Positions 54,278 to 63,323 of a DNA stretch of 64,000 nt are shown one piece after another; position 1 is the stretch's first letter; each line of letters begins with the position of its first letter. The position numbers and the translations under genes were made by a program. The notes below the pieces were generated by a model. The model was given only the letters and a program-made list of their open reading frames with translations. It was not told where the DNA came from and searched no databases. The DNA is from Halobacteroidaceae bacterium (GTDB lineage: Bacteria; Bacillota; Halanaerobiia; B1SED10-174): positions 1 through 64,000 of the forward strand of contig PUNE01000062.1 of assembly GCA_003551665.1 (NCBI GenBank), given 5' to 3'.

Positions 54278-54293
54278 ACCCCATATATTGTGT
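54278..54293. promoter_or_regulatory. NrdR box 2 upstream of nrdJ
   Basis: On the minus strand ACACAATATATGGGGT, sharing ACACAATATAT with box 1. The boxes are 32 bp apart (three helical turns), the normal spacing for paired NrdR boxes. NrdR represses ribonucleotide reductase genes when dATP is high. Confidence 0.75.
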
Positions 54294-54365
54294 CGGGGAT
54301 TACTTTCAGCCCCCTAATTACCTTTATTCCGGATTTTTTTAAGAGAAAGGGCAGGAAGCAACACC

Positions 54366-54412
54366 AAAAAACCCGAATGTTTTTTGCTAAAAAAGGGAAA
54401 AAGTTCGGTTTT
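54366..54412. promoter_or_regulatory. PurBox-like pair upstream of purB
   Basis: CCGAAT (54373-54378) and GTTCGG (54403-54408) face each other with 24 bp between, the same arrangement as before purA. The second box reads AAAACCGAACTTT on the minus strand and fits AWWWCCGAACWWT exactly. Candidate operator for PurR, which represses purine genes and is relieved by PRPP. Confidence 0.68.
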
Positions 54413-54473
54413 TTATTGAACCGGACAGCGGGTTATGTTAAAGTAAAATTAGATTGCAGAGGAGGGAAATTCT

Positions 54474-55868
54474 TTGCCCAGTAGAGATATTTTTGCCAAC
54501 CTCAGTCCATGGGACCACCGGTATTCAACCCGGGAAAAGGATTTTTCAGAGCTGAGCCGTTTTTTTTCCGAAGCTGCCCAGATTAAATACCAGGGGCGGG
54601 TGGAGTTAGCCCTGGTTGAAGAGCTGGTGGAAAGAGAAGTCTGCCCTGTCGGGGTAGCCGAAGAGCTAAAGGAAGCATTGGCCAGACTGGACCCGGAAGA
54701 AGTTTACCGGGAAGAGAAAAAAACAAGACATAATATTCGGGCCCTTGTTAATGTCCTTTCCCGTCAGGTTTCCCCGGAGAACAGACCATTTATTCACCTG
54801 TCTGCAACTTCAATGGATATTGTTGATACAGCAAATGTGCTCCGCTTCAGGGAAGCTCACCGGGACTTAATTTCTCCTCTCCTGAGGGAGGTAATTTTAA
54901 TATTTTGCGGCCTTGTTCGCCGGGAAAAGGGTACCCTGCAGGTGGGGAGAACCCACGGCCAGCATGCAGTACCCATAACCTTTGGTTTTGCCCTTGCCCA
55001 CTATCTGGACCGCCTGGGTCGAGCAGCGGAGGAGAGCCAGCGTTGCTGCGAGGAGCTCTGCGGGAAAATGGCCGGGGCAGTGGGAGCCTATAATGCTTCC
55101 AGTGTGCTGGTTAAAGACCCAATTGAACTGGAAAAAGGAGTTTTAAGCCGTCTTGGTTTGAAACCTGCTCCCATCAGCACCCAGATTGTCCCCCCGGAAT
55201 ATATGTTGAATTATCTGCACAGCATTGTTGTTGCCTTTGGAGTTCTGGCAGATTTTGCCGATGATATGCGCCACCTGCAGCGAACGGAAATCGGAGAGGT
55301 AGGAGAATTTTTTGCCCCCGACCAGGTGGGATCCTCAACAATGCCCCAGAAGAGAAATCCAATAAATTTTGAACATATAAAAAGTTTATGGAAAACAATT
55401 CAGCCCCGAATGCAGACAGTTTACATGGACCAGCTATCGGAGCATCAGCGAGACCTGACCAATTCAGCCTCGTCGCGGTTTTATGTTGAAATTCCTGTAG
55501 GGTTTTACCTGGCCCTGCAGAGACTTCGGGGGGTTCTGGAGAGATTTTCCGTTGACCGGGAAGCAATGCTGGCCAACCTGAAAAAAGAGCAGGACCTGGT
55601 TCTGGCGGAACCTCTCTATATTTCTCTTGCGGCACATGGACATCCTGAAGCCCACGAAGTTGTCAGGAAATTAACCCTTGAAGCCCAAAAAAGGGAGATA
55701 GGGTTACACGAAATTCTCGGTGAGAAAGAGGAAATTCAACCTTACCTGGAGAGGATGGGGGATGAACAGAGATTAATTTTGCAAGACCCCTCCCGTTACA
55801 CCGGGGTTGCGGAAGAAAAAGCAGGAATGATTGCCAGTCACTGGGAGGAAAAAATGGGGCCCAAATAG
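54474..55868 (+). CDS. purB: Adenylosuccinate lyase
   Basis: A 464-aa fumarase-superfamily lyase: GRTHGQHAVPITFG near the middle and the signature SSTMPQKRNP with the catalytic serine loop. It removes fumarate from SAICAR and adenylosuccinate. TTG start behind GAGGAGGG. A leading gene for purF-purM-purN-purH. Confidence 0.95.
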   Translation: MPSRDIFANLSPWDHRYSTREKDFSELSRFFSEAAQIKYQGRVELALVEELVEREVCPVGVAEELKEALARLDPEEVYREEKKTRHNIRALVNVLSRQVSPENRPFIHLSATSMDIVDTANVLRFREAHRDLISPLLREVILIFCGLVRREKGTLQVGRTHGQHAVPITFGFALAHYLDRLGRAAEESQRCCEELCGKMAGAVGAYNASSVLVKDPIELEKGVLSRLGLKPAPISTQIVPPEYMLNYLHSIVVAFGVLADFADDMRHLQRTEIGEVGEFFAPDQVGSSTMPQKRNPINFEHIKSLWKTIQPRMQTVYMDQLSEHQRDLTNSASSRFYVEIPVGFYLALQRLRGVLERFSVDREAMLANLKKEQDLVLAEPLYISLAAHGHPEAHEVVRKLTLEAQKREIGLHEILGEKEEIQPYLERMGDEQRLILQDPSRYTGVAEEKAGMIASHWEEKMGPK

Positions 55869-55916
55869 GGGCAAACTGCAGAAATTATGATGCTACATTA
55901 AAAGGAGATGGATCAG

Positions 55917-57317
55917 ATGGAAGGAAAGCATTTCCTCCCGGAAAAATGGGAGGATAAGTTCCGGGAAGAGTGCGGTTTGTTCGGGGTGGCAAGCTCCAAG
56001 AAGGATGCTCCCCAGTTAACTTTTTTCGGACTGCATGCCCTTCAGCACAGGGGACAGGAAAGTGCTGGAATTGTAGTAGGAAACGGAGATGACCTTGAAG
56101 GAAAAAAGGGAGCGGGTCTGGTAACCCAGGTTTTTAACCAGGAAAATTTAGAGGATTTCCATGGAAAGCTGGGAATAGGGCATGTCCGCTATTCAATGGC
56201 GGGAGCAAACCTTGATGCTAATATGCAACCTCTCCTGATCCGGTCCCTGAAAGGCAGCATGGCCCTAGCTCACAACGGAAACCTGACAAATGGACATGAA
56301 TTGAGGCAGGAACTGGAGAATAATGGCTCCATATTTCACTCAACCCTTGATATGGAAATTCTTGCTCACCTCCTTGCCCGTCCTGGCTTTACTGATTTTG
56401 AACAGGCTCTACGCGAAAGCCTGCTAAGCCTAAAAGGAGCCTATGCCCTGGTTATATTGCGTGGGGAAACTGTTTATGGAGCCCGGGACCCGCAGGGTTT
56501 CCGGCCCCTTATTATTGGAGAAATCGATGGGGATTATATGCTGGCTTCAGAAAGCTGCGCATTCCATACTATCGGGGGGCGGGTGGTCCGGGAAGTAGAA
56601 CCGGGAGAGGTGGTTAAATTACGTGCGGGGAAGCTGGAAAGTTTCCGATTTTCCCGGCCCGGGCCTCAGAAATTTTGTGTTTTTGAATATATCTACTTTG
56701 CCCGCCCGGACAGCTCTTTCAGTCTGGACAATGTCCACAGGATCCGCCAGAAGATGGGCAAGCAGCTTGCTTCAGAATATTTCCCGGAAGGAGACCTTGT
56801 TATTCCCGTTCCTGATTCGGGAAATTCTGCCGCCCAGGGTTATGCCCAGGCCCGAGGCCTGCCATTTGAGCTGGGTTTGATCAAAAACAAATATATTGGA
56901 CGTTCTTTTATCATGCCCCGTCAGGACATGCGAGAAACCCAGGTAAAACTCAAGTTGAGCCCTATTCGGGAATTGATTGAAAACAGGAGGGTAATCCTGA
57001 TTGATGATTCCCTGGTCCGGGGAACTACCAGTCGGTATATAGTTAAAATGATCAGGGAGGCAGGTGCCAGATCTGTTCATCTGGGGATATCATCTCCTCC
57101 CGTTAGCTTTTCCTGTTATTACGGCCTTGATACCACGAGGCGCCAGGAGCTTATTGCGGCACGGAAAAATACTGCGGAGATCGCGGAGCACGTGGGAGTT
57201 GATTCGCTTGGCTATCTTTCTCTGCAGGGTTTGCAAAAATTATTTGGTAAAGACCTGGGGTACTGTGACGCCTGTTTCAGTGGAAATTATCCCCTGAAAA
57301 CTGAGTGCAGTAATTAG
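55917..57317 (+). CDS. purF: Amidophosphoribosyltransferase
   Basis: A 466-aa glutamine-PRPP amidotransferase of the iron-sulfur (Bacillus) type. A short propeptide precedes the catalytic Cys (ECGLFGV, C19); the PRPP motif is VILIDDSLVRGTTSR; cluster cysteines are visible in KFCVFEYIYFARPDS and CDACFSG. First step of IMP synthesis. ATG at 55917 has AAAGGAG at good distance; an ATG at 55908 is closer to it than usual. Confidence 0.97.
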   Translation: MEGKHFLPEKWEDKFREECGLFGVASSKKDAPQLTFFGLHALQHRGQESAGIVVGNGDDLEGKKGAGLVTQVFNQENLEDFHGKLGIGHVRYSMAGANLDANMQPLLIRSLKGSMALAHNGNLTNGHELRQELENNGSIFHSTLDMEILAHLLARPGFTDFEQALRESLLSLKGAYALVILRGETVYGARDPQGFRPLIIGEIDGDYMLASESCAFHTIGGRVVREVEPGEVVKLRAGKLESFRFSRPGPQKFCVFEYIYFARPDSSFSLDNVHRIRQKMGKQLASEYFPEGDLVIPVPDSGNSAAQGYAQARGLPFELGLIKNKYIGRSFIMPRQDMRETQVKLKLSPIRELIENRRVILIDDSLVRGTTSRYIVKMIREAGARSVHLGISSPPVSFSCYYGLDTTRRQELIAARKNTAEIAEHVGVDSLGYLSLQGLQKLFGKDLGYCDACFSGNYPLKTECSN

Positions 57318-57336
57318 GAAGGAGAGAGAAAATTTT

Positions 57337-58359
57337 ATGGGAAAGAAGGGGTGGACCTACCAGAAAGCCGGGGTGGATATAGAAGCCGGAGATAGGGCTG
57401 TGGAAAGGATCAAAAAAATGGCCCGCAGTACTTTTGCCGGGCATGATATTGTTGAAGCGCCCGGAGGATACAGCGGAGTTTACAAAACCCGGGATGGGCG
57501 GCTTTTGCTGGCCACCTGTGACGGGGTGGGAACCAAGCTCCTTATTGCCAGGGAAATGGGAAATCACCGGACCGTTGGAATTGACCTGGTTGCCATGAGC
57601 ATCAATGATCTGCTTGCCCAGGGGGCCACCCCATTATTTTTCCTGGATTATATAGCCGTGGGAAAACTTGCTCCCGACCACGTGGAAGAACTGGTTGAAG
57701 GAGTAGTTACAGGCTGCCGGGAGGCGGGTTGTGCCCTCCTGGGAGGAGAAACCGCAGAAATGCCCGACCTTTATGCTCCCGGAGATTACGACCTGGCCGG
57801 TTTTGCTGTGGGCACAGCAGTGGAAGAAGACCTCCTGCCCTCGATGGATATCAATGCAGGAGATTTACTGCTGGGTTTTCCCTCCACGGGAGTCCACAGC
57901 AACGGGTTTTCCCTGATCCGGAAGGTATTGCTGGAAGAGGCTGGAATGAAATTAAAAGAGACTCCTCCGGGTTGGAAGGCAACACTGGGCGAAGAACTTC
58001 TTCGTCCAACGGCAATTTATTCTCAACCCCTGCAGGTTATCAGAGAAAAATTCCGGGTTAAAGGGGCAGCCCATATTACAGGAGGAGGGCTCAGGGGGAA
58101 TGTTCCCAGACTATTAACACCGGGGCTCTCCTGTGAAATATGGTCTGAAAGGATTGCCTCCCGCCCGGTTTTTGAACTGATAGGGGAAAAAGGTGGAATA
58201 GCTCAGGTGGAAATGGAGAATACCTTTAACATGGGCATGGGAATGGTGGTTGCTGTCGATCCGGAGGAAGGAGAAAAAGCCCGGGACTTGCTTAACCAAA
58301 AATTTTATGACGGGGAGTATAAGGCGGAAATAATCGGCAAAATTAAGAGGGGTGAATGA
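57337..58359 (+). CDS. purM: Phosphoribosylformylglycinamidine cyclo-ligase
   Basis: A 340-aa AIR synthetase: GVDIEAGDRAVERIK, LLATCDGVGTKLLIA, GGETAEMPDLY, GFPSTGVHSNGFSL and HITGGGLRGNVPR. ATP-dependent ring closure. AAGGAGAG site. Overlaps the purN leader. Confidence 0.97.
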   Translation: MGKKGWTYQKAGVDIEAGDRAVERIKKMARSTFAGHDIVEAPGGYSGVYKTRDGRLLLATCDGVGTKLLIAREMGNHRTVGIDLVAMSINDLLAQGATPLFFLDYIAVGKLAPDHVEELVEGVVTGCREAGCALLGGETAEMPDLYAPGDYDLAGFAVGTAVEEDLLPSMDINAGDLLLGFPSTGVHSNGFSLIRKVLLEEAGMKLKETPPGWKATLGEELLRPTAIYSQPLQVIREKFRVKGAAHITGGGLRGNVPRLLTPGLSCEIWSERIASRPVFELIGEKGGIAQVEMENTFNMGMGMVVAVDPEEGEKARDLLNQKFYDGEYKAEIIGKIKRGE

Positions 58360-58363
58360 AGTC

Positions 58364-58978
58364 ATGGGTCGAAAAAAAGTGGGGATCATGGTTTCAGGGA
58401 GAGGGACTAACATGCAGGCCATTATTAATGCCTCGCGAGATCCAGGATTCCCTGCGGCAGTTGATCTGGTAATTTCAGACCGGGAAGATGCACCTGCCCT
58501 GGAAAAAGCCCGGAGGGACAATATTGAAGCGCATTTCATTCCCGGTATTGGCCGGGAGTGGGAGGATAAGGCTTTGAAATTAATTGAACATAATGAAATA
58601 GACCTGTTGTGCCTGGCAGGATTCATGAGGGTTTTGAGCCCCGTTTTCCTGAAACAGGCTCCTCCGGTAATGAATATCCACCCATCCCTTTTGCCGGCTT
58701 TTCCAGGGTTAAATGCCCAGAAGCAGGCTCTTGATTATGGGGTGAAGGTAAGTGGATGCACTATCCATTTTGTTGATTCTGGAGTTGATTCCGGGCCAAT
58801 AATTCTCCAGGAGGAAGTAAGGGTGGCCCAGGATGATAGTGCAGCCGACCTCGCAGAAAGGATTTTGGAGGTTGAACACAGGCTGTATCCCCGGGCGATA
58901 GAACTCTGGGCAAAGGGAAAACTGGAGGTAAAAGGCCGAAAGGTTGAGATAAAAGAGGAGGCAGAAAACGATGGCTAA
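58364..58978 (+). CDS. purN: Phosphoribosylglycinamide formyltransferase
   Basis: A 204-aa folate-dependent GAR transformylase: VSGRGTNMQAI, LAGFMRVLSP, the catalytic NIHPSLLPAFPGLNA (Asn, His) and VDSGVDSGPII (Asp). The ATG at 58364 follows AGAGGGG; a GTG at 58352 is less likely. Overlaps purH by 8 bp. Confidence 0.96.
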   Translation: MGRKKVGIMVSGRGTNMQAIINASRDPGFPAAVDLVISDREDAPALEKARRDNIEAHFIPGIGREWEDKALKLIEHNEIDLLCLAGFMRVLSPVFLKQAPPVMNIHPSLLPAFPGLNAQKQALDYGVKVSGCTIHFVDSGVDSGPIILQEEVRVAQDDSAADLAERILEVEHRLYPRAIELWAKGKLEVKGRKVEIKEEAENDG

Positions 58979-60494
58979 GCGTGCCCTGATTAGTGTTTAC
59001 AATAAGAAGGGGCTGGAAAAACTGGGGCCAGCTCTCAAGGAACTTGGCTATGAAATCATATCCACCGGGGGAACAAAAAAGTTCCTGGAACAGAGCGGGG
59101 TTAAATGCCAGGAGGTGGCAAAAATAACGGGCCAGGCAGAACTCTTTTCCGGGAGAGTGAAAACCCTCCACCCTGCCATACATGCGGGTATACTTGCGCG
59201 AAGGAGCAACCCTGAAGATATGGAAGAACTTAAAGCCTTGGGTTTTGGCCCCATTGACCTGGTGGTAGTCAATCTCTACCCCTTCGCCGCTGTCCGCAGG
59301 GGAGGAGGCAGTCACGAGGAAATCCTGGAAAACATTGATATTGGAGGACCTGCAATGGTCAGGGCTGCTGCAAAAAACTATTCGGATGTTCTTGTTGTGG
59401 TGGATCCGGAAACCTACTCCTGGTTGCTGGAAAAATTGAAGGAAGAAAGCATTACCCTGGAGGACCGAAAAAATCTTGCCCGAAAAGCCTTTGCCCACAC
59501 CTCTGCCTATGAACTGGAAATTTCGGATTATTTTTCTCCCGAGGAAGAAAGGGTCTTCCCCATCCGGGCTGAAAAAGTTCGTGATCTCCGTTACGGTGAA
59601 AACCCCCAGCAGAAAGGAGCCCTTTATTCCAGGGAGAAAACCAAGGGCACCGTTGTCGGCAGCCGACAGCTAAGCGGAAAACCCCTTTCTTATAATAACC
59701 TCCTGGACACTGAAGCTGCCTGGCAGGCAGTCCTGGAGTTTCCCGATCCAGCCTGGGTCCTTGTTAAACACGGGAATCCCTGTGGGCTGGCAACAGACAA
59801 AGACAGCCTGGAGGCCCTCCAGAAAGCTCGAAAAACAGATCCCCAGTCTGCTTTTGGAGCGGTGGTTGCTTGCAACAGCGAGGTGAGGGAAAGGGAAGCT
59901 AAAAATCTCGCGGAAGAGCAGTTCGTGGAAGTTTTGGTTGCTCCGGAGATCACCTCGGCTGCCAGGAAGGTTCTTCAGCAAAGGTGGAAAAACATACGCT
60001 TGCTGGAGGCCGGGGGTTATCCTACGGAAATTTTTAAAGAACCCGAAATCCGCTCTGTCCTGGGAGGTTTTCTTGTCCAGGAGAGAGACCGTCCTGCAAG
60101 GGAAAAGCTGGAAATCAGGGTTGTTAGTTCCCTGGAACCATCGGAGGAGGAAATGGAAGAACTATTATTCGCCTGGCAGGCTGCCAAGCACGTGAAGTCC
60201 AATGCCATCCTTCTTTCCAAAAATCGAGCCACAGTGGGGATTGGAGCAGGGCAGATGAGCAGGGTGGATGCTACCCGTATGGCCATCTGGAAGGCCGGAA
60301 AAAAGGCGAAAGGTTCATTCCTGGCATCCGATGCTTTTATTCCTTTTGCGGATACTCTGGAACTGGCCCATTCGGCGGGCGTAAAAGCAATCATTCAGCC
60401 GGGGGGTGCCAAAAGGGATGCAGAAGTTATTGCAGCAGCGGATCGCCTGGGCCTGGTAATGGTTTTTACGGGAAGGCGTCATTTCCGCCACTAA
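58971..60494 (+). CDS. purH: Bifunctional AICAR transformylase / IMP cyclohydrolase
   Basis: A 507-aa enzyme: N-terminal IMP cyclohydrolase (RALISVYNKKGL, STGGTKKFLE, GRVKTLHPAIHAGIL), C-terminal transformylase with KHGNPCG and LSKNRATVGIGAGQMSRVDA, ending FTGRRHFRH. Last two steps to IMP; last gene of the purB-purF-purM-purN-purH unit. Confidence 0.97.
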   Translation: MAKRALISVYNKKGLEKLGPALKELGYEIISTGGTKKFLEQSGVKCQEVAKITGQAELFSGRVKTLHPAIHAGILARRSNPEDMEELKALGFGPIDLVVVNLYPFAAVRRGGGSHEEILENIDIGGPAMVRAAAKNYSDVLVVVDPETYSWLLEKLKEESITLEDRKNLARKAFAHTSAYELEISDYFSPEEERVFPIRAEKVRDLRYGENPQQKGALYSREKTKGTVVGSRQLSGKPLSYNNLLDTEAAWQAVLEFPDPAWVLVKHGNPCGLATDKDSLEALQKARKTDPQSAFGAVVACNSEVREREAKNLAEEQFVEVLVAPEITSAARKVLQQRWKNIRLLEAGGYPTEIFKEPEIRSVLGGFLVQERDRPAREKLEIRVVSSLEPSEEEMEELLFAWQAAKHVKSNAILLSKNRATVGIGAGQMSRVDATRMAIWKAGKKAKGSFLASDAFIPFADTLELAHSAGVKAIIQPGGAKRDAEVIAAADRLGLVMVFTGRRHFRH

Positions 60495-60510
60495 CTTAAT
60501 GACTGAATAA

Positions 60511-60557
60511 TAAACCCCTGCAGTTCTTATTTTCATAAGACCTGCAGGGGTTTTTGT
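60511..60557 (+). terminator. Terminator after purH
   Basis: AAACCCCTGCAG-TT-CTTAT-TTTC-ATAAG-AC-CTGCAGGGGTTTTT: 11 outer and 5 inner pairs with a T-run. Confidence 0.92.
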
Positions 60558-60573
60558 CCACAGAAAGGGAAAA

Positions 60574-60600
60574 GTTATCAACAATATGTTGATAACTATA
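60574..60600 (-). terminator. Terminator of the beta-propeller gene
   Basis: Minus strand GTTATCAACA-TAT-TGTTGATAAC then TTTTCCC, ten perfect pairs starting at the stop codon. Confidence 0.7.
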
Positions 60601-61513
60601 GGCGGAGGTAGGCTATCCCATCGGGATGAATACCGGCAGGGATCCGTTTTTCTTCCTCGAGGGAGGTCATGTTGATAACTGAAATGTCGTTGGTTTTATT
60701 GTTGGCGGTAAAGGCTTTATCTCCTTCTGGGGAGAAAACCGTTCCTCCCGGCCAGATACCAAGAGGGATCCTTTTTATTTCCCAGGGGCGTTTTTCTTCC
60801 ACACGGGGAAAAACCGTGTCAATAACTGAAAGGTTATTGGCTTCCCGGTTGGGAACCAGGCAGTACCGTCCATCAGGAGAAAATACAACGCGAATGGGGC
60901 AGCGGCCGAGCCGTAGTTTATGCATTACCTGGAAACTCTGAATATCGATACAGAACAGGGTATCATCCTCCTGGTTGGCAACATAAAGAATTTGAGATTC
61001 GGGATGGACCGCGGCTCCCTCTGGTCCACCTCCAACGGGGAAATGGTTGGTTAGTTCTTTTTTTTCCGGATCAAATACCGTGATATTATCGCTCCCGATG
61101 TTGGGGATGAAAATTTGGTCTCCTTCTGGTGTTAAGGCGATCATGTGGGAATGTTTTTGGAATGTGGGAATTACATGGGTAACCTTTTCCTGGGCTGTAT
61201 CAATGAGAAAAATCTTGGCAGAAAAAGTTGAGGCAATGAAGAGCTTTTGACCATCAGGACTCAACCCTACTCCATGGGGAAAATCAAAATCCGGGTGGGC
61301 AAGTCTGTTGCTTACCTCCATTTTTTCGTTGTCCAGTATATTAAGCCGGTTACCGAGGGAACAGGTGATATAGGTTTTTTTGCCATCGGGAGAAATAACC
61401 ACTTCGTGGGGGTTATGGTCTACATCGATTTTTTTATGGGTTTTGCCCTGTACCGGGTCAATAAAAGAGACAGTATCTTCATCCTTGTTTAAGACCACAA
61501 GAAAGTCGGGCAT
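60596..61513 (-). CDS. Seven-bladed YVTN/40-type beta-propeller protein
   Basis: A 305-aa protein made of repeated blades (VISPDGKKTYIT, GLSPDGQKLFIAS, ALTPEGDQIFIPN, VFSPDGRYCLVPN, VFSPEGDKAFTAN) with NxSVID-type strands between. No signal peptide or anchor, so it should be cytoplasmic, unlike the many exported members of this family. It has no fused enzyme domain, so it is probably a binding platform; ligand unknown. ATG behind AAAAGGAGGG. Confidence 0.8.
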   Translation of the reverse strand: MPDFLVVLNKDEDTVSFIDPVQGKTHKKIDVDHNPHEVVISPDGKKTYITCSLGNRLNILDNEKMEVSNRLAHPDFDFPHGVGLSPDGQKLFIASTFSAKIFLIDTAQEKVTHVIPTFQKHSHMIALTPEGDQIFIPNIGSDNITVFDPEKKELTNHFPVGGGPEGAAVHPESQILYVANQEDDTLFCIDIQSFQVMHKLRLGRCPIRVVFSPDGRYCLVPNREANNLSVIDTVFPRVEEKRPWEIKRIPLGIWPGGTVFSPEGDKAFTANNKTNDISVINMTSLEEEKRIPAGIHPDGIAYLRL

Positions 61514-61540
61514 AATAACCCTCCTTTTCCGGTTTATTGG

Positions 61541-62431
61541 TTACATTTTTCGCAGTGCTTCAACACGTTCATTGATAGGAGGGTGGGTGCTGAAAAGGTT
61601 GTTGGCCCCTTTGGTGCTGAAGGGGTTGACTATAAAAAGTGGTGCTGTGGCCTGGGAAGCATTTTTCAACTTCTGGGGCTGGGATGAAATTTTCTCCAGG
61701 GCGCTGGCCAGTCCCTCGGGGTAACGGGTAATCATTGCCCCGTCTGCATCGGCAAGAAACTCCCGTTTGCGGGAAATTGCAAGCCTTAAAAGCTGGGCGA
61801 ATAGAGGTGCAAGGATGGCCATGAGAATTCCCAGGATCATAATAACCGCTTCGGGACCTGCTCCTCTGCGACTGCTCGAAGAAGAGCGCCGCATGCTCCT
61901 GAAAAAGAATGAGCGCCGCATCCATTCGCTTAAAAGCACTATTGCCCCAACCATTACTGCCGCCAGTGTTGCCAGCCGGGTGTCATAGTTTTTAATATGG
62001 GCCATTTCGTGGGCCAGGACTCCTTCAATTTCAACCCGGTTTAATCTTTCGATCAGGCCTGTTGTTACGGCAACTACGCCTTTTTCGGGGTTGCGCCCGG
62101 TTGCAAAAGCATTGGGAGTTGGATCATCGATTATATATAGCCCTGGGGTGGGGAGTCCTGCTCCAATTGCCAGGCCTTCAATGGAATGAACCAGGTGGGG
62201 GTATTCTTCTTTTTTTGCGGGGCGGGCCCCTGTTGCTTTAAGGACAATGGTGTCGCTGTAATAGTAGGAGCCGAAACAGAGCAATAGAGCGACCAGAAAT
62301 GCAATAATAAGCCCGAAGTATCCGCTCCCGGTGTACTCCCCGAAAATAAAGCCTACGGCAGCGAAGAGCAGAATGAAAAGGAACATTAGCAACCAGGAGT
62401 TTCTCCTGTTTCTTGCAATAGCCTGGTACAA
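61541..62431 (-). CDS. htpX: Membrane M48 metalloprotease HtpX
   Basis: A 296-aa protease with two N-terminal membrane segments (about 13-30 and 35-52), the zinc motif HEMAHIKN near residue 140, two further hydrophobic stretches and the FLADADGAMITRYPEGLASALEK third ligand region. Takes part in membrane-protein quality control. TTG start behind GAGGAGG. 27 bp upstream of the beta-propeller gene, 15 bp after lemA; LemA-HtpX pairs are common. Confidence 0.93.
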   Translation of the reverse strand: MYQAIARNRRNSWLLMFLFILLFAAVGFIFGEYTGSGYFGLIIAFLVALLLCFGSYYYSDTIVLKATGARPAKKEEYPHLVHSIEGLAIGAGLPTPGLYIIDDPTPNAFATGRNPEKGVVAVTTGLIERLNRVEIEGVLAHEMAHIKNYDTRLATLAAVMVGAIVLLSEWMRRSFFFRSMRRSSSSSRRGAGPEAVIMILGILMAILAPLFAQLLRLAISRKREFLADADGAMITRYPEGLASALEKISSQPQKLKNASQATAPLFIVNPFSTKGANNLFSTHPPINERVEALRKM

Positions 62432-62446
62432 AGAAAGCCCTCCTCT

Positions 62447-63004
62447 CTATCTTTCAAAAGAAACCTGCTGAGGCTCCCGTTCCAATCCTTCGATTTCCAG
62501 GTAGTCCCGGGTTTTAAAACCAAAGACTCCGGCGAGAAGGTTGTGGGGGAACATCTGCAGCTTGGTATTATAAGCCATTACCGAATCATTGTAAAATTGT
62601 CGGGCGAAAGCAATCTTGCTTTCGGTTCCGGCCAGTTCTTCCTGGAGCATCAGGAAATTTTTGTTGGCCTTGAGGTCGGGATAGTTTTCTGCAACGGCCA
62701 GAAGTCGATGTAAATTCCGGGTCAGGTCGTTTTCTGCCTTTTCCTGTTCTTTGACGCTTGCAGCAGCAATGGCCCGGGTCCGGGCTTCAGCAATCTGGGT
62801 CAGTGTTTCTCGCTCGTGACGGGCGTAGGCCTGAACTGTTTCCACCAGGTTGGGGATCAGGTCGTAGCGACGTTTTAACTGGACGTCAATCTGCGACCAG
62901 GCGTTATCGACTCGATTGCGGTAAATTATGAGCCGGTTATAAATAAAAATTATGCCAAGCCCCAGTATACCAAAGAGGATAATTAAGATCTGGGAAAATT
63001 CCAA
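62447..63004 (-). CDS. lemA: LemA family protein
   Basis: A 185-aa protein: one N-terminal membrane segment, then the LemA helical domain (IYRNRVDNAWSQIDVQLKRRYDLIPNLVETV, TQIAEARTRAIAA, AFARQFYNDSVMAYNTKLQMFP, VFGF near the end). Function poorly known; linked to membrane stress and often next to htpX. TTG at 63004 has AGAAGGTG six bases upstream; a GTG at 63013 is possible. Confidence 0.93.
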   Translation of the reverse strand: MEFSQILIILFGILGLGIIFIYNRLIIYRNRVDNAWSQIDVQLKRRYDLIPNLVETVQAYARHERETLTQIAEARTRAIAAASVKEQEKAENDLTRNLHRLLAVAENYPDLKANKNFLMLQEELAGTESKIAFARQFYNDSVMAYNTKLQMFPHNLLAGVFGFKTRDYLEIEGLEREPQQVSFER

Positions 63005-63127
63005 ATATCCCACCTTCTTTCCCTTGTTTTGGTATTATATATTCTTTAGCCGTCCCGGTTATCCTGCATGGGAAATATTGACCACTTAAGCCCGTTGTGA
63101 TAATATTAGAAAGGATCGAAAAAAAAG

Positions 63128-63157
63128 TTGAAAAAAAGCCAGGGGTTGTGCTATAAT
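63128..63157 (+). promoter_or_regulatory. Sigma-A promoter of tRNA-Phe
   Basis: TTGAAA, 18-bp spacer, TATAAT with an upstream TG (extended -10). Start near 63164, 35 bp before the tRNA. Confidence 0.78.
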
Positions 63158-63198
63158 CTACACAGCAATCAGATAAATCAGGATAAATGTTTAGGCGT

Positions 63199-63274
63199 GG
63201 TGAGATAGCTCAGTAGGTAGAGCAGAGGACTGAAAATCCTCGTGTCCCCAGTTCGATTCTGGGTCTCACCACCA
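63199..63274 (+). tRNA. tRNA-Phe (anticodon GAA)
   Basis: 76-nt cloverleaf: acceptor GGTGAGA/TCTCACC, D loop with AGTAGGTAG, anticodon GAA in GACTGAAAATC, T loop GTTCGATTC, encoded CCA. A seven-T run follows directly, then rex after 49 nt; the T-run may end the tRNA transcript. Confidence 0.97.
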
Positions 63275-63323
63275 TTTTTTTATTATGCTTGGGAAAAACT
63301 GCACAAGAGAGGAAGTGGATTAA

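Larger units (their letters stand above)
54189..54473. promoter_or_regulatory. Divergent regulatory region nrdJ / purB (285 bp)
   Basis: No gene. From left: nrdJ leader, two NrdR boxes (54246-54261, 54278-54293), an A-rich stretch, PurBox-like pair (54366-54412) and the purB leader. A candidate purB promoter is TTGAAC (54416-54421) with TAAAGT 17 bp later. Confidence 0.6.

Noticed and set aside
57185-57200. CACGTG in purF (and others near 57678 and 60189) as possible parS
   Set aside because: Only the central six bases match; the outer arms do not fit the parS consensus.
63090-63115. TTGTGATAATATTAGAAA as a Rex operator
   Set aside because: Only the left arm fits TTGTGA; the right TCACAA arm is missing.
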